Assembly: GCA_902489945.1 (NCBI GenBank)
Contig: CABUBZ010000058.1
Location: forward strand, 1 to 11,339
Length of the DNA stretch: 11,339 nucleotides
Direction of reading: 5' to 3'
Source: an uncultured Collinsella sp.
GTDB taxonomy: Bacteria; Actinomycetota; Coriobacteriia; Coriobacteriales; Coriobacteriaceae
In this document: one piece after another, positions 4,988 to 11,339 of the stretch
Position numbering within the stretch: position 1 is the first letter of the stretch
Layout of the letters: each line of letters starts with the position of its first letter
The notes under the pieces: model-generated
Told to the model about the DNA's origin: nothing
The model's database searches: none
What the model saw: the letters and a program-made list of their open reading frames with translations, nothing else
Program-made: the position numbers and the translations under genes

Positions 4988-6514
4988 TTAGTCTGCTCGA
5001 TAGTGCGATCCGAGACTTTCGGTTCGTTTGCGCATGGCTTTGACCATTTCCTGTGCTAGCTGAATCTGCGACTGTATGCGGGCGAGCGCAGCGATTTCGC
5101 TGTCGTTGGCATGCGGCTTATTTAGAGCTGTGGCATCATCTTGAATGTTTTCAAGCTCTTGCAGCGCCTTGGAAAGGCCAACTTCGGTCCTGTTGATCAT
5201 GCAGTAGGTGCTCATGGTGTGTTTGAGGCTGCGGGTCAGACGCTCGGCGTCTGTTGTGGCAATGCCATACTGGGGGAGGGCGATATCCGCCTTCGGGGCC
5301 ACCTCAGGTGCATTCTGCGCTGCTTGAGCCGCTGATGCGCCTGCGATGCGCCCGAATACGATCCCATTGGCACTCGACAAGCCGCCGATGCGGTCGGCCC
5401 CGTGCATGCCGCCTGTTGCCTCACCGCAGGCGTAGAGGCCCTCAACGCCCGTGTGCGCGGTCTTGTCGATTTTGATACCGCCGTTGGCGGCGTGGGCATA
5501 CATCGCCACGCGCATCTCGTCGGTCGGCGCGATGCCGTGCTCATCTTGTAGCCAGGTGGCAAAGGTCTGCACAAACTCGGGGACGTCCTCGCGGGGAAAG
5601 TCGTAGTGGAGCGCCAGGCCTTCGGCGCCTGCTTGATCGATGGCAAGATCGATGGCGCGGGAAGCCAAGCGCGAAGTGAAGGGGCCATATCCGGAGCGTT
5701 GCTCAAGCAGATCGTCCAACTTTTCGTCGGCAATATCGACCGGTTGGTCGATATTGACGTAACGCCAGGTCTTCTCGTTAAAGACAAGGTTTCGTTTGGG
5801 CTCGATAAAGCCGGGCATCATCTGCATGAATTCTATATTAGTAAGCGATGCGCCGTGCGCCAGTGCGATGGCCTGCGAGGAGCTGAGCACATCAGCCGAC
5901 GTAAGGCTGCGCTCGAACAGGCCGCCTGTGCCACCGGCTGCGATGATCGTGGCCTTGGCAGCAAAGGGCACGATTCGATCTTCGGTGAGGTCGTAGAGCA
6001 CGGTTCCGGTGATTCTGCCGTCCGTATCTTCAACAAGGTCGATAAGCTCATGGCGGGGGAGCAGGCGAATACCGAGCGACTCGATCCGGGTCGTCAGTGC
6101 GTCCTCAAGGGGTTTGCGGGTAAGGCCGCGCCACATGCGCGTCTTGTGGTCAAAGCAGGGGATAAACTGCTTTTGCTGAGCGCTCTCAGCGCTTTGCGGA
6201 CGCTGGAGCTCAACGCCCAGGTCTTGCTCGAGCCATTCAATTGCTTGGGGAATGCTGTGGACAAACGTCTGGACAAGCTCGGGGTCGGCGACGCCGCCAC
6301 CAACGGTCTGGATGGTGTCGATGAGGTCCTGTTCGTCGTTTTCGTCGACGGGGCCAATAAGGCCGAGACCCCAGGTTCCCGGGAAAAAGCTCGATCCGCT
6401 CATAGTTTTGCCGGCGCTTGCCACAGTGACGGTTGCACCCGTGCGTGCCGCTTCGATGGCGGCGCAAAGGCCCGCATTGCCAGATCCAATTACCAGTACA
6501 TCAGTCGATTCCAT
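4988..6514 (-). CDS. FAD-dependent oxidoreductase, fumarate reductase/L-aspartate oxidase flavoprotein family
   Basis: A 508-residue flavoprotein. The ATG at 6514 is preferred over one 19 codons upstream because GAAAGGA precedes it and the FAD fold begins right after: VLVIGSGNAGLCAAIEAA (7-23) is the Rossmann GxGxxG. SGSSFFPGTWG (39-49), the IIAAGGTGGLF strand (190-200) and YACGEATGGMHGADRIGG (361-378) are the other FAD/substrate blocks of the SdhA/FrdA/NadB family, and RKRTESLGSHYRAD closes the protein as in that family's C-terminal domain. Length is close to NadB. No partner iron-sulfur or membrane subunit and no nadA/nadC lies next to it, so it acts alone or with a soluble donor. Its substrate (fumarate, aspartate or another enoate) cannot be told. 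It is monocistronic. Confidence 0.85.
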   Translation of the reverse strand: MESTDVLVIGSGNAGLCAAIEAARTGATVTVASAGKTMSGSSFFPGTWGLGLIGPVDENDEQDLIDTIQTVGGGVADPELVQTFVHSIPQAIEWLEQDLGVELQRPQSAESAQQKQFIPCFDHKTRMWRGLTRKPLEDALTTRIESLGIRLLPRHELIDLVEDTDGRITGTVLYDLTEDRIVPFAAKATIIAAGGTGGLFERSLTSADVLSSSQAIALAHGASLTNIEFMQMMPGFIEPKRNLVFNEKTWRYVNIDQPVDIADEKLDDLLEQRSGYGPFTSRLASRAIDLAIDQAGAEGLALHYDFPREDVPEFVQTFATWLQDEHGIAPTDEMRVAMYAHAANGGIKIDKTAHTGVEGLYACGEATGGMHGADRIGGLSSANGIVFGRIAGASAAQAAQNAPEVAPKADIALPQYGIATTDAERLTRSLKHTMSTYCMINRTEVGLSKALQELENIQDDATALNKPHANDSEIAALARIQSQIQLAQEMVKAMRKRTESLGSHYRAD

Positions 6515-6702
6515 CGGATTCCTTTCTCGTCCGGCGCATTGTCGCATGGGTGATCGGCAAAGGTATCGCAAAGATTGAATAAATCGGTAAAGGGCGAATA
6601 TGGCACGTGGACGTTAGGGCTGCTTGGTGGCTCCATCTCATCACATCTCGTATTTCGCCCCAACTGATATATCGGCATTGGCTACCCTGCGACAGTGCAA
6701 AC

Positions 6703-6735
6703 AAAAAGAGCCGCTACCCGGGTGGATAGCGGCTC
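6703..6735 (-). terminator. Terminator of the scaffold-GGGtGRT operon
   Basis: GAGCCGCTA (6708-6716) and TAGCGGCTC (6727-6735) form a perfect 9-bp stem. On the minus strand it is followed by TTTTTG (complement of 6702-6707). It lies about 35 bases after the stop of the minus-strand gene at 6771. The remaining 6515-6700 holds the upstream region of the FAD gene with no clear consensus promoter. Confidence 0.85.
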
Positions 6736-6770
6736 CTAAGCTCAACTATATGAGCATCGCGTGGGCGCGA

Positions 6771-7775
6771 TTAGGCCTTGAGGGCCTCCTCGACGGCGAC
6801 AGCGCAGGCGACGGTGGCACCGACCATGGGGTTGTTGCCCATGCCGATGAGACCCATCATGTCGACGTGCGCGGGCACGGAGGAAGAACCGGCGAACTGG
6901 GCGTCGGAGTGCATACGACCCATGGTGTCGGTCATGCCGTAAGAGGCAGGGCCGGCGCCCATGTTGTCCGGGTGCAGGGTACGGCCAGTGCCGCCACCAG
7001 AAGCGACGGAGAAGTACTTCTTGCCAGCCTCGATGCGCTCCTTCTTGTAGGTGCCAGCGACGGGGTGCTGGAAGCGGGTGGGGTTGGTGGAGTTACCGGT
7101 GATCGAGATGTCGACGTTCTCGTGCCACATGATGGCAACGCCCTCGCGGACGTCGTCGGAGCCGTAGCAGTTAACGGCAGCGCGGGGACCTTCGGAGTAG
7201 GGGATGGTCTCGACGACCTTGAGCTCGCCCGTGTAGTAGTCGAACTGGGTCTTCACGTAGGTGAAGCCGTTGATGCGGGCGATGATCTGAGCAGCGTCCT
7301 TGCCCAGACCGTTGAGGATAACGCGCAGCGGCTTCTTACGAGCCTTGTTGGCGTTCAGAGCCAGGCCGATAGCGCCCTCAGCGGCAGCGAAGGACTCGTG
7401 GCCGGCCAGGAAGGCGAAGCACTCGGTGTCGTCGGAGAGCAGCATAGCGCCCAGGTTGCCGTGGCCCAGACCGACCTTGCGGTCCTCGGCGACGGAGCCG
7501 GGAACGGTGAAGGCCTGGATGCCCTCGCCGATGATGGCGGCAGCCTCAGAAGCGGTCTTGGCGCCACGCTTGACAGCGAGAGCGCAGCCGAGGGTGTAGG
7601 CCCACTCGGCGTTCTGGAAGGCGATGGACTGGGTGTTGTTGACGATCTCACGCGGGTTGAAGCCCTTGTCGGTGCAGATCTGCAGAGCTTCCTCGAGGGA
7701 GGCGATGCCGTTGTCGGCGAGGCACTTGTTGATCTTGTCAGCGCGGCGCTCGTAACCTTCGAACGTAACAGTCAT
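6771..7775 (-). CDS. GGGtGRT protein
   Basis: A 334-residue protein containing the name-giving motif GGGTGRT at 260-266. The family is defined by this glycine loop and by its constant pairing with an IscU-like iron-sulfur scaffold, as here; its biochemical function is not established to my knowledge. Other glycine-rich stretches are GLGHGNLGAM (102-111) and GLIGMGNNPMVGA (308-320). Cysteines (18, 34, 64, 119, 203, 324) are scattered and do not form an obvious cluster motif. No signal peptide or membrane span is seen. AGGGAGGG precedes the ATG at 7775, 18 bases after the scaffold stop, so the pair is one operon ending at the terminator at 6703-6735. The nucleotide-binding look of the glycine loop is inference. 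Confidence 0.88.
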   Translation of the reverse strand: MTVTFEGYERRADKINKCLADNGIASLEEALQICTDKGFNPREIVNNTQSIAFQNAEWAYTLGCALAVKRGAKTASEAAAIIGEGIQAFTVPGSVAEDRKVGLGHGNLGAMLLSDDTECFAFLAGHESFAAAEGAIGLALNANKARKKPLRVILNGLGKDAAQIIARINGFTYVKTQFDYYTGELKVVETIPYSEGPRAAVNCYGSDDVREGVAIMWHENVDISITGNSTNPTRFQHPVAGTYKKERIEAGKKYFSVASGGGTGRTLHPDNMGAGPASYGMTDTMGRMHSDAQFAGSSSVPAHVDMMGLIGMGNNPMVGATVACAVAVEEALKA

Positions 7776-7793
7776 AGTTATTTCCCTCCCTTT

Positions 7794-8528
7794 CTACTCG
7801 TGAACCGGGAACACGCTGGCGACGGAGTGAGTCTCCTCGTCGGTGCGCGGGTCGATGTACTTGGCAGCGTTGTCCCACTGACCATAGTGGCCCATAGCGC
7901 CAGCGATGGCCTCCTCGGGGGTCTTGCCGGCCTTGACGGCGTCGGTGAACTTGCCGAGGTTCAGGAACTCGAATGCGATGATCTCGTTCTTGTCGTTGAG
8001 AGCCATGCGGGTGACGTAGCCCTGGGCGAGCTCGAGGTAACGAGCACCCTTGGCCTTGGTGCCGAACATGGTGCCGACCTGAGAGCGAAGGCCCTTGCCG
8101 AGGTCGTCGAGGGAGGCGCCCACGGGCAGGCCGCCCTCGGAGAACGCGGTCTGGCTGCGGCCGTAAACGATCTGCAGGAAGATCTCGCGCATAGCAACGT
8201 TGATGGCGTCGCAGACGAGGTCAGTGTTGAGGGCCTCGAGGATGGTCTTACCGGGAAGGATCTCGGAAGCCATGGCGGCAGAGTGGGTCATGCCCGAGCA
8301 GCCGATGGTCTCAACGAGGGCCTCCTCGATGATGCCGTCCTTGACGTTCAGCGTGAGCTTGCAGGCGCCCTGCTGAGGTGCGCACCAACCCACACCGTGC
8401 GTAAGACCGGAGATGTCGGAAATCTCCTTAGCCTGGACCCACTTGCCCTCCTCGGGGATGGGTGCGGGGCCGTGGTATGCACCCTTGGCAACGGGGCACA
8501 TGTTCTCCACTTCCTGTGAGTACTGCAT
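7794..8528 (-). CDS. IscU/NifU-like iron-sulfur cluster scaffold protein (GGGtGRT-associated)
   Basis: A 244-residue protein. The ATG at 8528 is set by GAGAGGAG just upstream; the frame stays open for 55 more codons but without ribosome site or family-like sequence. The scaffold-like half carries Cys49 (GWCAPQ), Cys56 (GACKL), Cys77 (ETIGCSGMTHS) and Cys106 (LVCDAIN); the IGCSGMTHSAA stretch corresponds to the second-cysteine helix of U-type scaffolds. It is longer than SufU or IscU and has a C-terminal extension from about 125 onward (about 120 residues) of unknown role. U-type scaffolds assemble Fe-S clusters on conserved cysteines and hand them on. It is cotranscribed with the GGGtGRT gene, and a separate SufU lies 1.3 kb upstream. 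Confidence 0.85.
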   Translation of the reverse strand: MQYSQEVENMCPVAKGAYHGPAPIPEEGKWVQAKEISDISGLTHGVGWCAPQQGACKLTLNVKDGIIEEALVETIGCSGMTHSAAMASEILPGKTILEALNTDLVCDAINVAMREIFLQIVYGRSQTAFSEGGLPVGASLDDLGKGLRSQVGTMFGTKAKGARYLELAQGYVTRMALNDKNEIIAFEFLNLGKFTDAVKAGKTPEEAIAGAMGHYGQWDNAAKYIDPRTDEETHSVASVFPVHE

Positions 8529-8621
8529 GCCTCTCCTCTCTATCGTGTTGGCGTCCCGTCTGGGGGTCGTGGCTGGCGATTGCCGGGCGACCCTTCGAAA
8601 GGGACATGACATGCAGCCCCT

Positions 8622-8650
8622 ATAATACCGCGAAATGCACGGAATAATCG
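8622..8650 (-). promoter_or_regulatory. Possible promoter of the scaffold-GGGtGRT operon
   Basis: On the minus strand TATTAT (complement of 8622-8627) is a -10-like hexamer about 95 bases before the ATG at 8528. The candidate -35 (GATTAT or CGATTA, 16-17 bases further) is poor. The 5' leader would contain a small CCCTT-CGA-AAGGG hairpin (8591-8603). The rest of the gene-free stretch 8529-8921 has an AT-rich island (8688-8720) and a CCGTCGACGG palindrome (8827-8836), with no supportable gene. Confidence 0.25.
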
Positions 8651-8687
8651 GCGAACGGCTCAGTTTTCGTAGCGAGAAGCGCGGAAC

Positions 8688-8720
8688 TTTCAATTGAAAC
8701 GATTTAAATTAGATATATTC
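8688..8720. promoter_or_regulatory. AT-rich palindromic island, possible operator
   Basis: TTTCAATTGAAA (8688-8699) is a perfect 12-bp palindrome, followed at once by the palindrome ATTTAAAT (8702-8709) and TATATT (8714-8719). In a GC-rich neighbourhood this is the clear AT peak between the divergent scaffold operon and the transposase-like gene. The promoter-like hexamers in it are not at good spacing on either strand, so a repressor/activator site is as likely as a core promoter. Confidence 0.35.
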
Positions 8721-8921
8721 ATCAGAAGCGCGTGTCGCATATTTGTCGTTTTTGGTCATCTTGCGGAAACGTCGCATTGTCTGACCTGTGCTGCGGTGCC
8801 GTTCGCCGTCGGTTTGCCGCCTTTTACCGTCGACGGGTGCCATTTTGCGTGAATGTTTTGATGGCACGTTTCAATCGTGGTGTATTGGAAGGCGCAAGTT
8901 GATCCCGCTGAAGGGGGTGCC

Positions 8922-9722
8922 GTGCAGCGCGTTTGGAGAACGGTCACCGGTTTTTACCATGTTTCGGCCCGTGGCACCGGAAAACAGATCATCTTTGAGA
9001 CCGATGACGACCGGTGGGAGTTTTTGGAGCTGATGCGCGACTGCTGCCGCGATGCCGGCGTGACGGTCGTGGCGTGGTGTCTCATGAGCGACTACGTGGA
9101 TCTGGTGCTTTTGGATTACGAGGACGAAATGAGCGCAGCCATGCAGCGGCTGTTGTTGACGTATGCTCGTCGGTTCAATAAGCGCACTGAGCGCGCGGGC
9201 TGCCTATTTCGTGAACGTTTTGAGCGCTGCTCGCTCGATACCGACTGGCAGGTGATGGGGGCTATTCGCTCTGTGCACGCCGATCCGCAGAAGGTTGGCA
9301 TCAGCTTAATCGAGCGCTATCCGTGGAGCAGCTTTGCCGAGTATCTACGGGCCTATGACAACGATATGACGAGGGGATTATCCGACCCTTCTTGCGTGCT
9401 TGATCTTTTTGGTTCTTCCAAGGCCTTTATTGCCTATTCGCTTTCGACGCCCGACAGCCGCGAGCCGGCGATGTCCGATCTGGAAGAGACGGAGTGGGAG
9501 CGGCGTGCGTTTGCCGACAAGATGGCGAAGCGCCTGGGTGTGCCGCTCAATGAGCTCAAGACCGTAGCTCCCGCGCGGCGAGACGGAATCATTTTCGCCC
9601 TGCACGATGGCGGCTACACGGTGCGCGAGATCGAACGGTATACGGGAATCAGCAAGAGTACCGTCTCTCGTATCGTGCGCGCTTATGCGCGGGTGAAGGC
9701 TCAGGCTGAGGGCTCGGAATAG
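8922..9722 (+). CDS. Y1 transposase-like (RayT/IS200-related) protein with HUH motif lost and C-terminal HTH
   Basis: A 266-residue protein from a GTG at 8922, chosen because AAGGGGG sits just upstream; a GTG at 8877 would add 15 residues without a ribosome site. The order of motifs is that of REP-associated tyrosine transposases: GFYHVSARGTGKQIIF (10-25), the AWCLMSDYVDLVLL strand (51-64), LLLTYARRFNKR (77-88) with the candidate catalytic Y81, GCLFRERFE (93-101) and YPWSSFAEY (133-141). The strand that should read NHVH reads DYVD (57-60), so both metal-binding histidines are missing. A DNA-binding helix-turn-helix follows at about 229-255 (YTVREIERYTGISKSTVSRI). No terminal repeats or partner genes are seen. 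The frame is intact, so a domesticated DNA-binding role is plausible. Confidence 0.8.
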   Translation: MQRVWRTVTGFYHVSARGTGKQIIFETDDDRWEFLELMRDCCRDAGVTVVAWCLMSDYVDLVLLDYEDEMSAAMQRLLLTYARRFNKRTERAGCLFRERFERCSLDTDWQVMGAIRSVHADPQKVGISLIERYPWSSFAEYLRAYDNDMTRGLSDPSCVLDLFGSSKAFIAYSLSTPDSREPAMSDLEETEWERRAFADKMAKRLGVPLNELKTVAPARRDGIIFALHDGGYTVREIERYTGISKSTVSRIVRAYARVKAQAEGSE

Positions 9723-9759
9723 AAAATGGCCGAACCACTATTGTCAAGCGATTCGGCCA
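9723..9759 (-). terminator. Terminator of the suf operon
   Basis: TGGCCGAA (9727-9734) and TTCGGCCA (9752-9759) form a perfect 8-bp stem with a 17-base loop. On the minus strand TTTTCT follows, 28 bases after the sufU stop. The plus strand has no T-run after the stem. A second perfect 8-bp inverted repeat, GGGACAAA/TTTGTCCC (9778-9785 and 9799-9806), overlaps the last sufU codons. Confidence 0.6.
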
Positions 9760-9787
9760 ACAAAATTCTTAAGATTTGGGACAAATA

Positions 9788-10222
9788 CTACTGATTATTT
9801 TGTCCCGTGAGCATGCCGTCGAGGGTGCGCCAGGCGAGCTCGGCGCATTTGACGCGGGCGGGCATGTGCGAGATGTCCTGGAGCTGGGCGGCTTCGTCCA
9901 GGTCTTCCAGGTCTTCCTCGGAGAGCTGCTCGCCGCGGATCATGGCGAGGAAGAGCTCTGCCAGGCGGCGAGCTTCCTCGACGGTCTCGCCGGTGATGAG
10001 GTCGGCCATGATGTCGGCACTGGCCTGGCTGATGGCGCAGCCGTGGCCGGTAAAGGAGGCCTCCTCGATCACGTTGTTCTCGACGCGCAGCTGCAAGGTG
10101 AGCTCGTCGCCGCAGCTGGGGTTGATGCCGTCGTGCTCGTGCGTGGGAGCATCCATCTCGTACTTATAGTCGGGATGCGAGTTGTGCTCCATAAATGTGG
10201 TGGAGGTGTACAGATTACCCAT
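9788..10222 (-). CDS. sufU: SufU, zinc-dependent sulfur acceptor / U-type Fe-S assembly protein
   Basis: A 144-residue U-type protein with the full ligand set of Gram-positive SufU: C37 and D39 in NPSCGDE, C62 in GHGCAIS and C126 in VKCAELAW. The long insert between the second and third cysteine (LSEEDLEDL region) separates SufU from IscU. SufU binds zinc through these residues and takes persulfide sulfur from SufS, passing it to SufBCD. The ATG at 10222 lies inside the end of sufS: the genes overlap by eight bases and are translationally coupled, fitting their direct protein partnership. Confidence 0.95.
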   Translation of the reverse strand: MGNLYTSTTFMEHNSHPDYKYEMDAPTHEHDGINPSCGDELTLQLRVENNVIEEASFTGHGCAISQASADIMADLITGETVEEARRLAELFLAMIRGEQLSEEDLEDLDEAAQLQDISHMPARVKCAELAWRTLDGMLTGQNNQ

Positions 10223-11339
10223 TGAACGTGCTCCAAACGTGATGCAGGCCGGCGATGAACTTGTCGATGTCGGCCTTGTCGTTGTAGAAGGCTACGCTGG
10301 CGCGGCAGCAGGCAAGGTTCTCGACGCCCAGCCAGGTGAGCAGCGGCTGCGCGCAGTGGTGACCGGCGCGGATGCAGACGCCGTCCATGTCCATGATGCT
10401 CGCGACGTCGTGCGGGTGGATGCCCTTGACGTTAAAGCTCACGACGCCGTGGTGGTTGTCCCAATAGATGGAGCCGATGATCTGGACAAAGTCGAGCTGC
10501 ATGAGTTCGCCCATCAGATAGTGGACGAGTGCTTGCTCGCGGGCCTGGATGTTCTCGTAACCCACGGTGTTGACCAGGTAGTCGAGTGCCGCACCCGTGG
10601 CGAAGATGCCGGCGGCGTCCTGCGTGCCGGCCTCGAACTTCTCGGGGACGGGAGCCCAGACGGCATCCTGCTCGGTGACCGAATCGATCATCTCGCCGCC
10701 GGTGAGCATGGGCGGCATGGCGTTGAGCAGGTCCATCTTGCCCCACAGCACGCCGATGCCCATGGGGCCCATGGCCTTGTGCGCGCTAAAGGCAAAGAAG
10801 TCGGCGCCCAGGTCGGCCACATCGACCGGCATGTGCGGCAGCGACTGCGCACCGTCGACGACCAGGTAGCCGCCGTACTTGTGCACGAGCTTGCCGAGGT
10901 TCTTGACCGGGTTCTCGACGCCCAGCACGTTGGAGACCTGTCCCACGGCTAGGATCTTGGTCTTGGGACCCACCTTGGCAAGAACCTCCTCGGTGGTAAG
11001 CTGGCCGGTCTTGGTGGGGTAGAGGTAGACGAGCTTGGCGCCGGTCTCGCGGCAGACCTGCTGCCACGGAATCAGGTTGGAGTGGTGCTCCATGATAGTG
11101 ATGACGACCTCGTCGCCCGGTTCGAGCACCGTGGGTGCAAAGCTCTTGGCGACCAGGTTGAGCGACTCGCTCGTGTTGCGGGTGAAGACGACCTCGTTGG
11201 CCTGTGAGGCACCGATGAGGTCGGCGATCTGCTGGCGGACTTTCGCGATGGCGTCGGTGGCCTCGACGGACAGCGAGTACAGGCCACGCAGGGGGTTGGC
11301 GTTCATGCGCTGATAGAAGTCGCGCTCGGCGTCGAGCAC
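10215..11339 (-). CDS. sufS: SufS cysteine desulfurase (partial, N-terminus beyond the right edge)
   Basis: 374 codons are visible and the reading frame is open to the window edge; compared with the usual length of about 405-410, roughly 30-40 N-terminal residues are missing. It is a class V aminotransferase-fold PLP enzyme that removes sulfur from L-cysteine. In the visible numbering, D162 and Q165 lie in VVDGAQS, the PLP lysine is K188 in FSAHKAMGPMGIG, and the persulfide cysteine is C329 in RAGHHCAQPLL, the long-loop group II (SufS) form. EHHSNLIPWQ (84-93) and FEAGT (235-239) are further family blocks. The short LWGK stretch and the RASVAFYN strand near the end complete the fold. sufB/C/D are expected upstream, to the right of the window. 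Confidence 0.96.
   Translation of the reverse strand: MLDAERDFYQRMNANPLRGLYSLSVEATDAIAKVRQQIADLIGASQANEVVFTRNTSESLNLVAKSFAPTVLEPGDEVVITIMEHHSNLIPWQQVCRETGAKLVYLYPTKTGQLTTEEVLAKVGPKTKILAVGQVSNVLGVENPVKNLGKLVHKYGGYLVVDGAQSLPHMPVDVADLGADFFAFSAHKAMGPMGIGVLWGKMDLLNAMPPMLTGGEMIDSVTEQDAVWAPVPEKFEAGTQDAAGIFATGAALDYLVNTVGYENIQAREQALVHYLMGELMQLDFVQIIGSIYWDNHHGVVSFNVKGIHPHDVASIMDMDGVCIRAGHHCAQPLLTWLGVENLACCRASVAFYNDKADIDKFIAGLHHVWSTFNG

Noticed and set aside
5606..6553. Plus-strand open frame of 315 codons antisense to the FAD oxidoreductase
   Set aside because: No family-like sequence or ribosome site; explained by the complementary strand of a conserved flavoprotein.
6624..8519. Plus-strand open frame of 631 codons antisense to the scaffold and GGGtGRT genes
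   Set aside because: It is the mirror of two well-supported genes with conserved motifs, has Val/Gly/Leu/Asp-biased low-complexity sequence and no ribosome site; long antisense frames are common in GC-rich coding DNA.
8621..8626. TATAAT as a plus-strand promoter for the transposase-like gene
   Set aside because: It lies about 300 bases from that start and has no -35 at proper spacing on the plus strand; a minus-strand use is only weakly supported.
10182..10952. Plus-strand open frame antisense to sufS/sufU
   Set aside because: Covers the catalytic regions of SufS and SufU on the other strand; composition is that of a shadow frame.
1..11339. DGR variable repeat or target gene inside the window
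   Set aside because: I looked for a second copy of the TR's lectin-like block on both strands and saw none; the target must lie left of base 1.
1..11339. CRISPR array or rRNA genes
   Set aside because: No regularly spaced direct repeats with unique spacers and no rRNA-like sequence seen.

Overview
The window is a junction between the right end of an integrated phage and ordinary chromosome of a high-GC Gram-positive gut-type bacterium. The host gene set (SufS/SufU, an IscU-like scaffold paired with a GGGtGRT protein, a stand-alone FAD oxidoreductase, a REP-type Y1 transposase relative) and the base composition suggest Coriobacteriia, most likely Collinsella. That assignment is inference from gene content, not from a marker gene.

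Bases 1 to about 4596 are prophage. The left part is a diversity-generating retroelement (DGR): an accessory protein Avd (10-480), a template repeat in the Avd-RT gap (about 509-649), and a reverse transcriptase with a YMDD active site (845-2029), closed by a terminator (2092-2122). The order avd-TR-RT matches the Bordetella phage BPP-1 cassette. The template reads as the end of a C-type-lectin-like receptor domain with nine AAY codons and a run of exactly 14 G/C bases. The variable repeat and its target gene are not in the window and are expected just upstream of base 1.

After the DGR comes a tightly packed late/lysis block on the same strand: a small tail-region protein (2200-2526), an XkdX-family protein (2526-2708), a membrane-anchored coiled-coil protein (2710-3021), a phi LC3-type holin (3032-3307), an Amidase_5-type endolysin (3311-4264) and a 36-residue single-span membrane protein (4273-4383), ended by a perfect 15-bp hairpin (4391-4425). 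A non-coding end segment then leads to attR, which is the 3' half of a tRNA-Lys(CTT) gene (about 4551-4596) fused to phage sequence. The host tRNA terminator follows. About 177 bp further on lies a second, decayed copy of the same tRNA end plus terminator, probably a relic of an older integration or tRNA duplication.

From about 4600 on the sequence is host chromosome. It holds a FAD-dependent oxidoreductase of the fumarate reductase/NadB flavoprotein family (minus, 4988-6514), and a two-gene minus-strand operon of an IscU/NifU-like scaffold (7794-8528) and its usual partner, the GGGtGRT protein (6771-7775), with a terminator at 6703-6735. It also holds a plus-strand Y1/RayT-type transposase-like protein that has lost its HUH histidines (8922-9722). 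Last come the end of a suf operon, sufU (9788-10222) and sufS (10215 to beyond the right edge), both minus. Two different Fe-S scaffold proteins therefore sit within 2.5 kb of each other.
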